Source: Cognatilysobacter xinjiangensis
Lineage (GTDB): Bacteria > Pseudomonadota > Gammaproteobacteria > Xanthomonadales > Xanthomonadaceae
Length of the DNA stretch: 64,000 nt
Direction: 5' to 3'
Assembly: GCF_014651995.1 (NCBI RefSeq)
Contig: NZ_BMXY01000002.1
Coordinates: 1 to 64,000, forward strand
Position 1 is the first letter of the stretch, and every line of letters begins with the position of its first letter. The notes beneath the pieces were generated by a model, which worked only from the letters and a program-made list of their open reading frames with translations, did not search any database and was not told the DNA's origin. Shown here one piece after another: positions 52,111 to 60,685 of this stretch. A program made the position numbers and the translations under genes.

Positions 52111-52743
52111 TCAGGCCGAACGCGACGCCCCGATGCGTCGCCGCTCGTCACGGGCGAATTCGATGAGCGCCGGGAAGAAAAGCGAGAACGCCCGGTCGGC
52201 CTGTGAGTCGAGTGCACGCAGGTCGTCCAGCGCCTCGACCATGCGCTCGCCGTCGCGCGAGAGCCGCCGCGACATCCGCGTCACCGCGCGGTCCACGCTC
52301 GCGCGCTCGCGATAGCTGCCGAGCCAGTCGTCGCCCGCCATGCGCGGCGCGATCGCCTGAAGGGGCGGCGGCAGACTGTCGAATCTCGTCTGCAGTACGC
52401 GATAGGTGCGGGCGGTGAACGCGTCCAGCGGCATGTCGGCCGCCGCCGGCGCGCCACGCCAACGGTCCCAGTCGCGCGCCAGCAGGTGGTCGAAATGCAC
52501 GTCGAGCACGATGCCGGCATAACGGCGTCGCCCGGGCGCGAACCCTCCGCGCAGTGCTTGCACCTGCGGATGCGCATCGGTGAAGGCGTCGATGCGGCGG
52601 TGCAGGCGGATCTCGGTTTCCGCGATCGCGCCCCAGGCATCCAGCCCCGAGCTGCCGCGCACGAAATCGCCGAGCAGCGCGCCGAGCAGCGCGTCATCGT
52701 CGTGGGCGGCGAGGTAGAGGTGCGCGAGCCAGTTCATCGGCAT
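52111..52743 (-). CDS. acpH: acyl carrier protein phosphodiesterase
   Basis: A 210-residue HD-like phosphodiesterase that removes the 4'-phosphopantetheine arm from acyl carrier protein. The N-terminus MNWLAHLYLA and GDFVRGSSG, then HRRIDAFTDAHP and DVHFDHLLARDW, contain the His/Asp residues of the AcpH metal site. Length is near E. coli AcpH (193 residues). The MNWLAHL start (52737) two codons inside the longest frame is equally likely. It is a single gene on the minus strand, divergent from the MFS exporter. Confidence 0.9.
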   Translation of the reverse strand: MPMNWLAHLYLAAHDDDALLGALLGDFVRGSSGLDAWGAIAETEIRLHRRIDAFTDAHPQVQALRGGFAPGRRRYAGIVLDVHFDHLLARDWDRWRGAPAAADMPLDAFTARTYRVLQTRFDSLPPPLQAIAPRMAGDDWLGSYRERASVDRAVTRMSRRLSRDGERMVEALDDLRALDSQADRAFSLFFPALIEFARDERRRIGASRSA

Positions 52744-52827
52744 CGAGTCTACGAAGCCGCGCGTGGCGGCGGCGCCGCGGCAACACAGCAGTCCACCTCG
52801 ACCGGCGGTGCACCGCGCGCATGGCCG

Positions 52828-52833
52828 GATAAT
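52828..52833 (+). promoter_or_regulatory. GATAAT -10-like element upstream of the MFS gene
   Basis: GATAAT lies 25 nt before the GTG start, in the context CCGGATAATGGC. It follows the same spacing as the TAGAAT elements upstream of maeB and yaeQ. Confidence 0.4.
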
Positions 52834-52857
52834 GGCCCGCCCTCACAGGAACGCGTC

Positions 52858-54063
52858 GTGGCCGAATCCGCGACACCGGCAGCCCCCGTGCTGTCGCCCC
52901 GCGCCGTCAGGCTGATCCTGCTCGCGCTGGCACTCGGCGGCTTCGCCATCGGCACCAGCGAGTTCGTGGTGATGGGGCTGATCCGGGAGATCGCGCAGAG
53001 CCTCGGCGTCGACGAGCCGCGCGTGGGCCATGTCATCAGCGCCTATGCGCTCGGCGTGGTGGTGGGCGCGCCGACGCTCGCGATCCTCGGCACGCGCTGG
53101 TCGCGGCGCGGCATGCTGCTGGCGCTGATGGGCTTCTACGCGTTCGGCAACCTCGCCAGCGCGCTCGCGCCCGGCTACGTGCCGCTGATGCTCGCGCGCT
53201 TCGTTGCCGGCCTGCCGCATGGCGCCTACTTCGGCATCGCCGCGCTGGTGGCCGCGCGCATCAGTCCGCCCGGCGAGCGTGGCAAGGCGGTGGGGCGGGT
53301 GATGCTCGGGCTGTCGGTCGCGCTGCTGGTGGGCAATCCGTTGGCGACCTGGCTCGGCCACCTGTTCGGCTGGCGCTGGGCCTTCGTGCTGGTGGCGGCG
53401 ATCGCGGCCGCCACCGTCGCGATGACCGCGGCGGTGCTGCCGCGCGGCATGCATGCGCCGCGCCCCGATGCCCTGCGCGAGCTGCGCGACTTCAACCGCG
53501 CGCCGGTGTGGCTGGCGCTCGCGATCGGTGCGATCGGCTTCTCGGGCATGTTCGCGGTGTTCAGCTACCTCGCGCCGACGCTGGTGAACGTCACCGGCGT
53601 CAGCGAATCGTTCATCCCGCTCGCGCTTGCCGCGTTCGGCATCGGCAGCATCCTGGGCACCATTGGCGGCGGCTGGCTGTTCGATCGCCTGCAGTTCCGC
53701 GCGGTCTCGGTGGTGCTGGCGTGGTCGGTGGTGCTGCTGCTGCTCTTCCCGCTCGCGGCGCGCTGGCCGTGGACCGTGCTGCCCGCGGTCGTCGCGCTCG
53801 GCACGATGGGCGCGCTTGCGACGCTGCTGCAGGCGCACCTGATGGATGTCGCCGGCCACGCGCAGTCGCTCGCCGCGGCCTCGCATCATTCGGCGTTCAA
53901 CATGGCCAACGCACTGGGGCCATGGCTCGGCGGCATGGCGATCACCGCCGGCTACGGCTGGACATCGACCGGCATCGTCGGCGCGGGCACGGCCGTCGTC
54001 GGCCTGCTGATCGCGCGGGTGGCGGCGCGGGGCCTGCGCCAGCCGCCGCGCGTCGCGCCCTGA
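52858..54063 (+). CDS. MFS transporter, AraJ/sugar-efflux type
   Basis: A 401-residue 12-helix transporter starting at GTG. Helix 1 has GGFAIGTSEFVVMGL, characteristic of the AraJ/SotB/YdhP drug and sugar efflux branch, and loop 2-3 has GTRWSRRGMLL (motif A-like). Members export arabinose-like sugars, chloramphenicol or other small molecules by proton antiport. No regulator adjoins it. Substrate cannot be predicted. Confidence 0.9.
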   Translation: MAESATPAAPVLSPRAVRLILLALALGGFAIGTSEFVVMGLIREIAQSLGVDEPRVGHVISAYALGVVVGAPTLAILGTRWSRRGMLLALMGFYAFGNLASALAPGYVPLMLARFVAGLPHGAYFGIAALVAARISPPGERGKAVGRVMLGLSVALLVGNPLATWLGHLFGWRWAFVLVAAIAAATVAMTAAVLPRGMHAPRPDALRELRDFNRAPVWLALAIGAIGFSGMFAVFSYLAPTLVNVTGVSESFIPLALAAFGIGSILGTIGGGWLFDRLQFRAVSVVLAWSVVLLLLFPLAARWPWTVLPAVVALGTMGALATLLQAHLMDVAGHAQSLAAASHHSAFNMANALGPWLGGMAITAGYGWTSTGIVGAGTAVVGLLIARVAARGLRQPPRVAP

Positions 54064-54090
54064 TTTCGCGGTGCGTACGCCGGTCGCGCC

Positions 54091-54096
54091 TAGAAT
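54091..54096 (+). promoter_or_regulatory. TAGAAT -10-like element upstream of yaeQ
   Basis: TAGAAT in the context GCCTAGAATGGCG lies 27 nt before the yaeQ ATG and 27 nt after the MFS stop, implying a separate yaeQ promoter. Confidence 0.45.
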
Positions 54097-54123
54097 GGCG
54101 CCCCGAATGCGCAAGGCGCCGCG

Positions 54124-54675
54124 ATGTCCCCGAAAGCCACGGTGGTCAAGGTCGAGCTGCAGGTCAGCGACATGGACCGCCACTACTACGCCAGCCATGC
54201 GCTCACGCTGGCGCAGCATCCCTCGGAGACCGACCTGCGCCTGCTGGTGCGGCTGCTCGCCTTCGCGCTGTTCGCCGACGAGCGCCTGGAGTTCGGCCGC
54301 GGGCTGAGCGACGAGGACGAGCCGGCGCTGTGGCGTCGCGACTACACCGGCGACGTCGAGCAGTGGATCGAGCTCGGCCAGCCCGACGAATCGCGGCTGC
54401 GCCGCGCCGCCGGTCGCGCGCGCGAAGTCGCGGTGATCGGCTACGCCGGCGGCGCGTTCGACATCTGGTGGACGCGGCATGCGGCCACGCTGTCGCGCCT
54501 GTCGAACCTCACCGTGATCGACTTCGCGCCCGACGAGCTCGAGGCTGCGCTGCCCCTGCTGACGCGCGGCGCGCGCCTGACCGCGATGATCCAGGACGGC
54601 GAACTGCAACTGATGGACGCCGAGCGCAGCGTCACCCTGCAGCCGCGCGTGCGCCAGGCGGGCACTGCGAAGTAG
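54124..54675 (+). CDS. yaeQ: YaeQ family protein
   Basis: A 183-residue protein with family blocks VELQVSDMDRHYY, LTLAQHPSETDLRLLVRLLA and ADERLEFGRGLSDEDEPALW. The known YaeQ structure from Xanthomonas is a variant of the PD-(D/E)xK nuclease fold; the residues D, E and Q in QWIELGQPDESRL fall in the expected core. No nuclease activity is established for the family. It is convergent with the PAS-GGDEF-EAL gene, with 9 nt between stops. Confidence 0.9.
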   Translation: MSPKATVVKVELQVSDMDRHYYASHALTLAQHPSETDLRLLVRLLAFALFADERLEFGRGLSDEDEPALWRRDYTGDVEQWIELGQPDESRLRRAAGRAREVAVIGYAGGAFDIWWTRHAATLSRLSNLTVIDFAPDELEAALPLLTRGARLTAMIQDGELQLMDAERSVTLQPRVRQAGTAK

Positions 54676-54684
54676 GGCGGCGGG

Positions 54685-57609
54685 TCAGGCGGTGATCGGG
54701 CCCTCGACGCCGCGCGCGCGCAGATCGTCGAGCAGTGCGTCGAACCGCTGCGGGCGGCCGAACAGGTAGCCCTGCAGCGCGACGCAGCCGTGGTCGCGCA
54801 GCCAGCGTTCCTGCTGCACCGTCTCCACGCCCTCGGCCACGGTGCCGATATCCAGCGATTTCGCCAGTTCGATGATGGAGCGGCAGATCGCCGCGTCCTG
54901 CGCGTTGCGGTCGAGGTCCTGCACGAACGAGCGGTCGATCTTCAGCCGGTCGATCGGAAAGCGCTTGAGGTAGGCGAGGCTCGAATAGCCGGTGCCGAAA
55001 TCGTCGATCGAAAAACAGACGCCGAGGTCGGCGAGCCGCTGCATCAGCGTGATCGCGTGTTCCGGCGACTGCATCACGGCGCTCTCGGTGAGCTCCAGTT
55101 CCAGCGCGCCGCGCGGCAGGGCCAGCGTGCGCACCACGTATTCGACGTCGGTGTAGAGCTCCTCGGTGAACTGCGCGGCGGAGACGTTCACCGCGATACG
55201 CAGGCCCGACAACCCGGCCTCGACCAGGCGCACGTGGTGGCTCGCCGCCTCGAGCAGCACCTGCCGGCCGAGCTGCTGCATCAGCCCGCTCTCCTCGCAG
55301 GCCCCGATGAACTCCGCCGGCGCCAGCAGCCCGCGCACGGGGTGCTGCCAGCGCACCAGCGCCTCAATGCCCAGCGGGCGGCCGTCGCAGCCGAACTGCG
55401 GCTGGAACAGCACGGTGAACTCGCCGTTGTCGAGCGCGTCGCGCAGGTGCCGCACCAGCTGCAGCCGTTCGACCGCGTTGGCGTCGAACTCGCTGCGGTA
55501 TTCGACCGCGCGGTTCCGTCCGGCGAGCTTGGCCTGGTACATGGCGAGGTCGGCATGGCGCAGAAGCGTCCGCGTGTCCTCGCCATCCGCCGGATAACAG
55601 CAGTAGCCGATGCTGGCGGTAACGACGTGCCGCACGCCGCCGACCACGACCGGCTCGGGGAAGGCCGCCTGGATGCGCTCGACGATCTCCGAAGGGAGAT
55701 CGTCGCGATGCGGTGCCGACAGCACCGCGACGAATTCGTCGCCGCCGAAGCGGCTCACGGTATCGGTTTCGCGGACGGCGGCCTGCAGCCGCGTGGCCAC
55801 CTCGCGCAGGAGCGTGTCGCCCGCGTCATGGCCGAGGGTGTCGTTGATCAGCTTGAAATCGTCGAGGTCGATGAACACCACGGCGGTGCCGGTGTTGTAG
55901 CGGTCGGACAGGTGCAGCGCCTGCTGCAGGCGGTCCTCCAGCAGTACCCGGTTGGGCAGGCCGGTGAGCTCGTCGTGCGTGGCGCGATGCGCGAGCTGCT
56001 CCTCGAAGCGATGGCGCTCGCTGACGTCGTTGAGGATGCCGACGAAGTGCGTGAGCGCGCCGCGTTCGTCGCGCACCGGCGAGATGTACATCTCGTTCCA
56101 GAACAGCGTGCCGTCCTTGCGGTAGTTGCGCAGCAGCGTGCGCGCCTCGTGCGCCTCGCGCAGTGCGAGGCGGATGGCCTCCAGGCCCGGCTGCTCGCGG
56201 TCGACGCGCTGCAGCAGGCGGCAGTTGCGGCCGCGGATTTCCGCCAGGGTGTAGCCGGTCATGCGTTCGAACGCGGGGTTGGCGTAGACCACCGGCAAGT
56301 CCGGCACGCGCGCGTCGCAGATCAGGATGCCGTTCTCGGTGGACTCGACCGCACGCCGCAGCAGGCGCAGGCCCGCCTCGTGGCGGCGGCGCTCGGTCTC
56401 GTCGACGAGACCGCCCACCATGCGCAGCGCGCGGCCCTTGGCGCCGCGCGCGATCAGCCCGCGCTCGGTCACTTCGGCATAGCTGCCGTCCTGGCGCATG
56501 AGCCGATAGGTTTCCTGCCATTCGTCCGCGCCGCCGGCCAGCGCGTTCTCCATGCTGGCGCTGACGCGCTCGATGTCCTCCGGATGCACCAACGCGGCCC
56601 AGCCGGCCATCGACAGCTCGATGCTGCCGCGCGCATGGCCGAACAGGTGGTAGAACGAATCGCTCCACCACACGGTGCCGGTTTCCAGGTCGAAGTCGTA
56701 GACCGCGTCGCTGGTGGCGCGCGCGATGAGCGCGAAGCGGTCCTCGATGCGCTCGCGCTCGGTGACGTCCTGCGCGGCCACCAGGCGCGCGCTGCGCTCC
56801 TCGAACGTCGTGTCCTGCACCGACAGCGCGAGCCGCATGCGATGCCCGTCGCGATGCCTGCACGTGATGACCGCTCCGGAGCGCCAGGTGCGCGCCCAAC
56901 TCGCGCGCCCGTTCTCCTGCAGATGCTCCTCCGGCGCGATGCAGTCGAGCGTGCGGCCGGTGATCGCCTCGGGTTCGTAGCCGAACTGGCGCCCCGCGGC
57001 GCGGTTGGTGGCCAGCAGTACGCCGCGCTCGTGGTCGAAGATCCACATCGGCACCGGGTTGTCCTCGAACAGCGCGCGGTACTGGCGCTCGGCCTCGCGC
57101 AGAAGCCCGCGCATGGTCTCCAGCTCGGTGACGTCCTTCATGAAGCCGAGCACCAGGCGCTCGCCGTTCTCCTGGCTCAGCTCGCCGGTGGTGACGATCG
57201 AACGCACCCGGCCGTCGGGGCGTACCACGCGCAGGATGGTCTCCGGTGGTCGCCCGCCGCCGGCGAGGTTGCGCACCGATGCCAGTGCGAGTTCGCGGTC
57301 CTCCGGATGGATGGCGGCGAGCGCGCGATCGACATCGATGCCGCGCGCCGGATCCATGCCGAAGATCCGGTAGCTGCACGGCGACCACCAGACCGCGCCG
57401 GTGTCGAGGTTCCAGACGTACTCGCCGATGCCCGCAAGCCGCTCCACGCGCTGCAGCCGGCTGACGCGCGCGCGCAGCTTCGCGAGCCGGTGCAGCAGCA
57501 GGCGCAGGCGCCGCGTGCGGCCGCCGAGCGTCGTCGCGGCGACCGCCACCGCGGCCATGCCGGCCGCCGTCGCCACCACAGTCGTACTCGACAACGCGGG
57601 GCCGCTCAT
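54685..57609 (-). CDS. PAS-PAS-PAS-GGDEF-EAL c-di-GMP protein
   Basis: A protein of 974 residues from the ATG at 57609: an N-terminal membrane helix, at least three PAS domains (including WNLDTGAVWWSPCSYRIFG and FDLETGTVWWSDSFYHLFG, which look duplicated), GGDEF (SRFGGDEF with inhibitory-site RETD) and an intact EAL (GIEALVRWQHP, NVSAAQF, LTESAVM, DDFGTGYS, LKID, EGVET). It likely senses a cytoplasmic signal and adjusts c-di-GMP. In-frame ATGs at 57645 and 57681 lie upstream of a 9-C run in the coding strand, so slippage would matter only if they are used. Confidence 0.92.
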   Translation of the reverse strand: MSGPALSSTTVVATAAGMAAVAVAATTLGGRTRRLRLLLHRLAKLRARVSRLQRVERLAGIGEYVWNLDTGAVWWSPCSYRIFGMDPARGIDVDRALAAIHPEDRELALASVRNLAGGGRPPETILRVVRPDGRVRSIVTTGELSQENGERLVLGFMKDVTELETMRGLLREAERQYRALFEDNPVPMWIFDHERGVLLATNRAAGRQFGYEPEAITGRTLDCIAPEEHLQENGRASWARTWRSGAVITCRHRDGHRMRLALSVQDTTFEERSARLVAAQDVTERERIEDRFALIARATSDAVYDFDLETGTVWWSDSFYHLFGHARGSIELSMAGWAALVHPEDIERVSASMENALAGGADEWQETYRLMRQDGSYAEVTERGLIARGAKGRALRMVGGLVDETERRRHEAGLRLLRRAVESTENGILICDARVPDLPVVYANPAFERMTGYTLAEIRGRNCRLLQRVDREQPGLEAIRLALREAHEARTLLRNYRKDGTLFWNEMYISPVRDERGALTHFVGILNDVSERHRFEEQLAHRATHDELTGLPNRVLLEDRLQQALHLSDRYNTGTAVVFIDLDDFKLINDTLGHDAGDTLLREVATRLQAAVRETDTVSRFGGDEFVAVLSAPHRDDLPSEIVERIQAAFPEPVVVGGVRHVVTASIGYCCYPADGEDTRTLLRHADLAMYQAKLAGRNRAVEYRSEFDANAVERLQLVRHLRDALDNGEFTVLFQPQFGCDGRPLGIEALVRWQHPVRGLLAPAEFIGACEESGLMQQLGRQVLLEAASHHVRLVEAGLSGLRIAVNVSAAQFTEELYTDVEYVVRTLALPRGALELELTESAVMQSPEHAITLMQRLADLGVCFSIDDFGTGYSSLAYLKRFPIDRLKIDRSFVQDLDRNAQDAAICRSIIELAKSLDIGTVAEGVETVQQERWLRDHGCVALQGYLFGRPQRFDALLDDLRARGVEGPITA

Positions 57610-57708
57610 CGGGGGGGGGCAATCGAAGGAGGACGCGCGGATCATTACGTGACGCACGTCACGTTCGTCTTCACGCGGCACCGGGCCCGTCCCGGGTGGC
57701 GGGAGGGT

Positions 57709-58212
57709 CTAGCCCGGCTTGCCGCGATGCGCCCGTTCGAGGGCCACGATGTCGAGCCGGCGCATCGCCAGCATCGCCCGCATGACGCGCGAGGCCGCCG
57801 CCGGATCCGGATCGGCCAGCCAGCCCGGCAGGGCCGACGGCACCACCTGCCAGGACACGCCGAAACGGTCCTTCAGCCAGCCGGACTGCTGCGCCGACGG
57901 ATCGCCGCCCTCGCCGAGCGCCTGCCAGTAATGGTCGATCTCGGCCTGCGTGGCGCAGTGCACCACGAACGAGATCGACTCGTTGAACCGGAACAGCGGC
58001 CCGCCGTTGAGCGCGGTGAAGGGCTGGCCGTCCAGCTCGAACTCGATACTGAGCACGCTGCCCACGGGGCGCCCGGCCTGCCGCGCCGCCGCCGCGTCGT
58101 AGCGCAGCGTGCGCGCGATCCGCGAGTCCGGGAACACGCGCACGTACTGCGCGACGGCGGCCTCGGCGGCGTCGTTGAACCACAGGCAGGGCGTGATCCG
58201 GACCAGCTTCAT
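57709..58212 (-). CDS. VOC/PhnB-like glyoxalase-fold protein
   Basis: A 167-residue protein with the VOC fold: ITPCLWFNDAAEAAVAQYV, EFELDGQPFTALNGGPLF and ISFVVHCATQAEID, then GVSWQVVPSALPGW. This is the PhnB-like ('3-demethylubiquinone methyltransferase-like') branch, most members of which have no known substrate. It lies 5 nt after the small lipoprotein gene on the minus strand and should be co-transcribed with it. The upstream frame extension overlaps the lipoprotein and is rejected. Confidence 0.85.
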   Translation of the reverse strand: MKLVRITPCLWFNDAAEAAVAQYVRVFPDSRIARTLRYDAAAARQAGRPVGSVLSIEFELDGQPFTALNGGPLFRFNESISFVVHCATQAEIDHYWQALGEGGDPSAQQSGWLKDRFGVSWQVVPSALPGWLADPDPAAASRVMRAMLAMRRLDIVALERAHRGKPG

Positions 58213-58217
58213 GACGA

Positions 58218-58562
58218 TCAGTCGAGGCGGCGGACACCGTGCGAGGGGTCGCCGCAGACGGTGATCGAGCCGGCCTCGCCGGCGCTGCCGGTCGCACGCA
58301 CGCGGTCGCCGGTATGCAGCGACTGCACGTCCACCGCCGCGGCCTGACAGAGGTTCCAGCGCGCGGGCAGCTGCACGCGCACGTCGCTGGACGCCGTGGC
58401 GACGACGATCACCGCATTGCCGTCGTAGGCCCAAGGTGCGGTGTCGATGCTGGCGATGCGGCCCTCGACGGTGCGCGACGCGCCGGCGTCATCCGGCGCG
58501 ACGGTCGTCGCGCAGCCGGCGAGGAACAGGAAGGACGACAGGGCGGCGATGGGCAGGCGCAT
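58218..58562 (-). CDS. small lipoprotein, unknown
   Basis: A 114-residue lipoprotein (signal LPIAALSSFLFLAGC, lipobox LAGC). The mature part is a small beta-rich domain (VEGRIASIDTAPW, VRVQLPARWNLC, GDRVRATGS) resembling an OB-like fold. The function is unknown. TTAAAGT in the near-palindrome GGACTTTAAGTCC (about 58586-58598) lies some 25 nt before the ATG and may be its promoter. The VOC-family gene follows within 5 nt. Confidence 0.7.
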   Translation of the reverse strand: MRLPIAALSSFLFLAGCATTVAPDDAGASRTVEGRIASIDTAPWAYDGNAVIVVATASSDVRVQLPARWNLCQAAAVDVQSLHTGDRVRATGSAGEAGSITVCGDPSHGVRRLD

Positions 58563-58791
58563 GGCGGGCTCCGCAGGGAAAGCCGGACTTTAAGTCCTGC
58601 CGCCGCTGCGGGGCGTCGTCGCGCGCCCCGCAGGGTCGGCATCGCCCGGGGCCGTTCCGACGGGCGGTGGTCGGGCACGATCGGCGTCGACGGACTGTTA
58701 ACGGCCGCTGTGCGGACATGGCCACCGGCGGACGCCAGCGTCCCCGCAGGCTCGGGTACCCTGCGCCGTACCCCCTACAGGGAGGTTGGAC

Positions 58792-58962
58792 ATGCTCGCT
58801 TTTCTCCTTTGGCTCCTCAGCATCTTCGGCGGCAGCGCGCCGGTCGCCGACGACGCCGGCGCCGCCAGCATCGCTACGGCCGGTTCCGATCAGGCGGACC
58901 AGATCGGCAACGACGAGCCGGACGATCCGATCAAGCGCTGCATCAAGTGCACCGTTCACTGA
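58792..58962 (+). CDS. small exported or membrane-anchored CxxC protein
   Basis: A 56-residue protein with an N-terminal hydrophobic segment (MLAFLLWLLSIFGG), an acidic middle (DQADQIGNDEPDD) and a C-terminal KRCIKCTVH. GGAGGT precedes the ATG. The CxxC could bind metal or form a disulfide. It is too short for standard gene callers and no family is recognised. It lies alone between a divergent lipoprotein gene and the J-domain gene. Confidence 0.6.
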   Translation: MLAFLLWLLSIFGGSAPVADDAGAASIATAGSDQADQIGNDEPDDPIKRCIKCTVH

Positions 58963-59091
58963 TCGACTGAGGCGGCGCGGGCGCCGGCCCGCGTGCGCCA
59001 CCCACGTGCCGTCCGCCTTCGCGGCGCGACTGAGCCGGGTTTCACGCGCGGCCGGCTACAACGGGCCTCCCCGGCATTCCGTTCGAGACGC

Positions 59092-59472
59092 GTGGCCACC
59101 GCCCACTATCAGGTCCTCAAGGTCGCAGCCGACGCGCCGGTCGAGGTGATCCGCGCCGCGTACCGGGCGCTGGCCGCCCGCCACCATCCCGACCGCTGCG
59201 GCGACGATCCGTCCGCCGCCGCTCGGATGCAGCGTGTCAACGAGGCCTACCGCGTGCTCTCCGACCCGGCGCTGCGTGCCCGCTACGACGCGGTGCTGCG
59301 CCGCGAGCGTCGGCGGCGCGCAACCGACGTACCTTCGACGCCGCCGCTTCCCGCACGGCGGCCGCGTATCGAGGTCGACGTCGACGGCGAGATCGAAGTG
59401 CCGCCGGCCCTGCGCCGACGCGCCGCCGAGGCCTACCGCGCGCACGCGTCGCTGGGAAGCTGGCGCGCCTGA
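59092..59472 (+). CDS. J-domain (DnaJ-like) protein
   Basis: A 126-residue protein starting at GTG. Residues 1-66 form a J domain (AHYQVLKVAADAPVEVIRAA, the HPD motif in ARHHPDRCG, then RVNEAYRVLSDPALRARYD), which stimulates Hsp70 ATPase. The C-terminal 60 residues are basic then acidic with no zinc finger or substrate-binding domain, so this is a class C J-protein with a specialised client. The GTG is chosen because the longer frame from 58993 adds 33 unrelated residues. Confidence 0.85.
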   Translation: MATAHYQVLKVAADAPVEVIRAAYRALAARHHPDRCGDDPSAAARMQRVNEAYRVLSDPALRARYDAVLRRERRRRATDVPSTPPLPARRPRIEVDVDGEIEVPPALRRRAAEAYRAHASLGSWRA

Positions 59473-59475
59473 GGC

Positions 59476-60657
59476 TCAGCCCTCGGCGGGCACGCGCACC
59501 CGGCCTTCCATCAGCACGCGCGCGCTGCGGCTCATCACCGCCTTGGTGACCGTCCAGATGCCGTCGATGCAGCGCACCTCGGCACCGGCGCGCAACGTGC
59601 CGGAGGGATGCCCGAAGCGCACGACTCGGCGGTCGCCACCGCCCGCGGCCTGGTTGACCAGCGTGCCCGGCACCGCGGCGGCCGTCGCGATGGCGACCGA
59701 GGCCGTGCCCATCATCGCGTGGTGCAGCTTGCCCATCGACATCGCGCGGGCGAGCAGGTCGATGTCCGACGCGGCGATCGCCTTTCCGCTCGACGCCATG
59801 TAGCCCTTCGCCGGCGCCACCCACGCGACCTTCGGCGTGTGCTGGCGCGTGGCGGCCTTGGACACGTCGTCGATCAGGCCCATGCGCACCGCGCCGTGGG
59901 CGCGGATCGTCTCGAGCTTCTGCAGCAGCGCGCGATCGTCGTTGACCGCGGGCTGCAGCTCGGTGCCGTCGAAGCCGAGGTCGGCCGCGCGCAGGAAGAT
60001 GGTCGGGATGCCGGCGGTGATCATCGTCACCTCGAATGTGCCGACGCCGGGCACGTCGAGCGTGTCGACGAGGTTGCCGGTGGGAAACATCGCACCGGCA
60101 TCGCCGTCGTCGGACGGATCGATGAACTCCAGCGGGATCTCGGCGGCCGGGAAGGTCACGCCGTCGAGTTCGAAGTCGCCGGTCTCCTGCACCTCGCCGT
60201 CGGTGATCGGCACGTGCGCGACGATGGTCTTGCCGATGTTGACCTGCCAGATGCGCACGATGCAGTGGCCGTCGTGTGGCACGCGCGCTGGATCGATCAG
60301 GCCGTTGGCGATCGCGAACGGGCCGACGGCCGATGACAGGTTGCCGCAGTTGCCGCTCCAGTCGACGAACGCACTGTCGATCGACACCTGGCCGTAGAGG
60401 TAGTCGACATCGTGGTCCGGCACGTCGGACTTCGAAATGATCACGCACTTGCTGGTGCTCGACGTCGCGCCGCCCATGCCGTCCGTGTGCTTGCCGTAGG
60501 GGTCGGGCGAGCCGATAACGCGCATCAGCAGCGCATCGCGCGCCGCGCCGGGGACGCGCGCCGCTTCGGGCAGGTCCTCGAGGCGGAAGAACACGCCCTT
60601 GGACGTGCCGCCGCGCATGTAGGTGGCGGGAATGCGGAGCTGGGGACGATGCGTCAT
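59476..60657 (-). CDS. prpF: 2-methylaconitate cis-trans isomerase
   Basis: A 393-residue member of the diaminopimelate-epimerase-fold PrpF family: PATYMRGGTSKGVFF near the N-terminus, GMGGATSSTSKC and WSGNCGNLSSAVGPFA with the catalytic Cys residues. PrpF isomerises the 2-methylaconitate produced by AcnD, allowing the methylcitrate cycle to proceed. It lies 28 nt downstream of acnD in the same orientation. The gene is full length and the motifs are intact. Confidence 0.94.
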   Translation of the reverse strand: MTHRPQLRIPATYMRGGTSKGVFFRLEDLPEAARVPGAARDALLMRVIGSPDPYGKHTDGMGGATSSTSKCVIISKSDVPDHDVDYLYGQVSIDSAFVDWSGNCGNLSSAVGPFAIANGLIDPARVPHDGHCIVRIWQVNIGKTIVAHVPITDGEVQETGDFELDGVTFPAAEIPLEFIDPSDDGDAGAMFPTGNLVDTLDVPGVGTFEVTMITAGIPTIFLRAADLGFDGTELQPAVNDDRALLQKLETIRAHGAVRMGLIDDVSKAATRQHTPKVAWVAPAKGYMASSGKAIAASDIDLLARAMSMGKLHHAMMGTASVAIATAAAVPGTLVNQAAGGGDRRVVRFGHPSGTLRAGAEVRCIDGIWTVTKAVMSRSARVLMEGRVRVPAEG

Positions 60658-60685
60658 GGATCGGATCCGATGCGGGCGGTCGCGG

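Noticed and set aside
54790-58347. 1185-codon open frame on the plus strand across the PAS-GGDEF-EAL gene
   Set aside because: Antisense of a gene with intact GGDEF and EAL motifs; low-complexity translation without recognisable domains.
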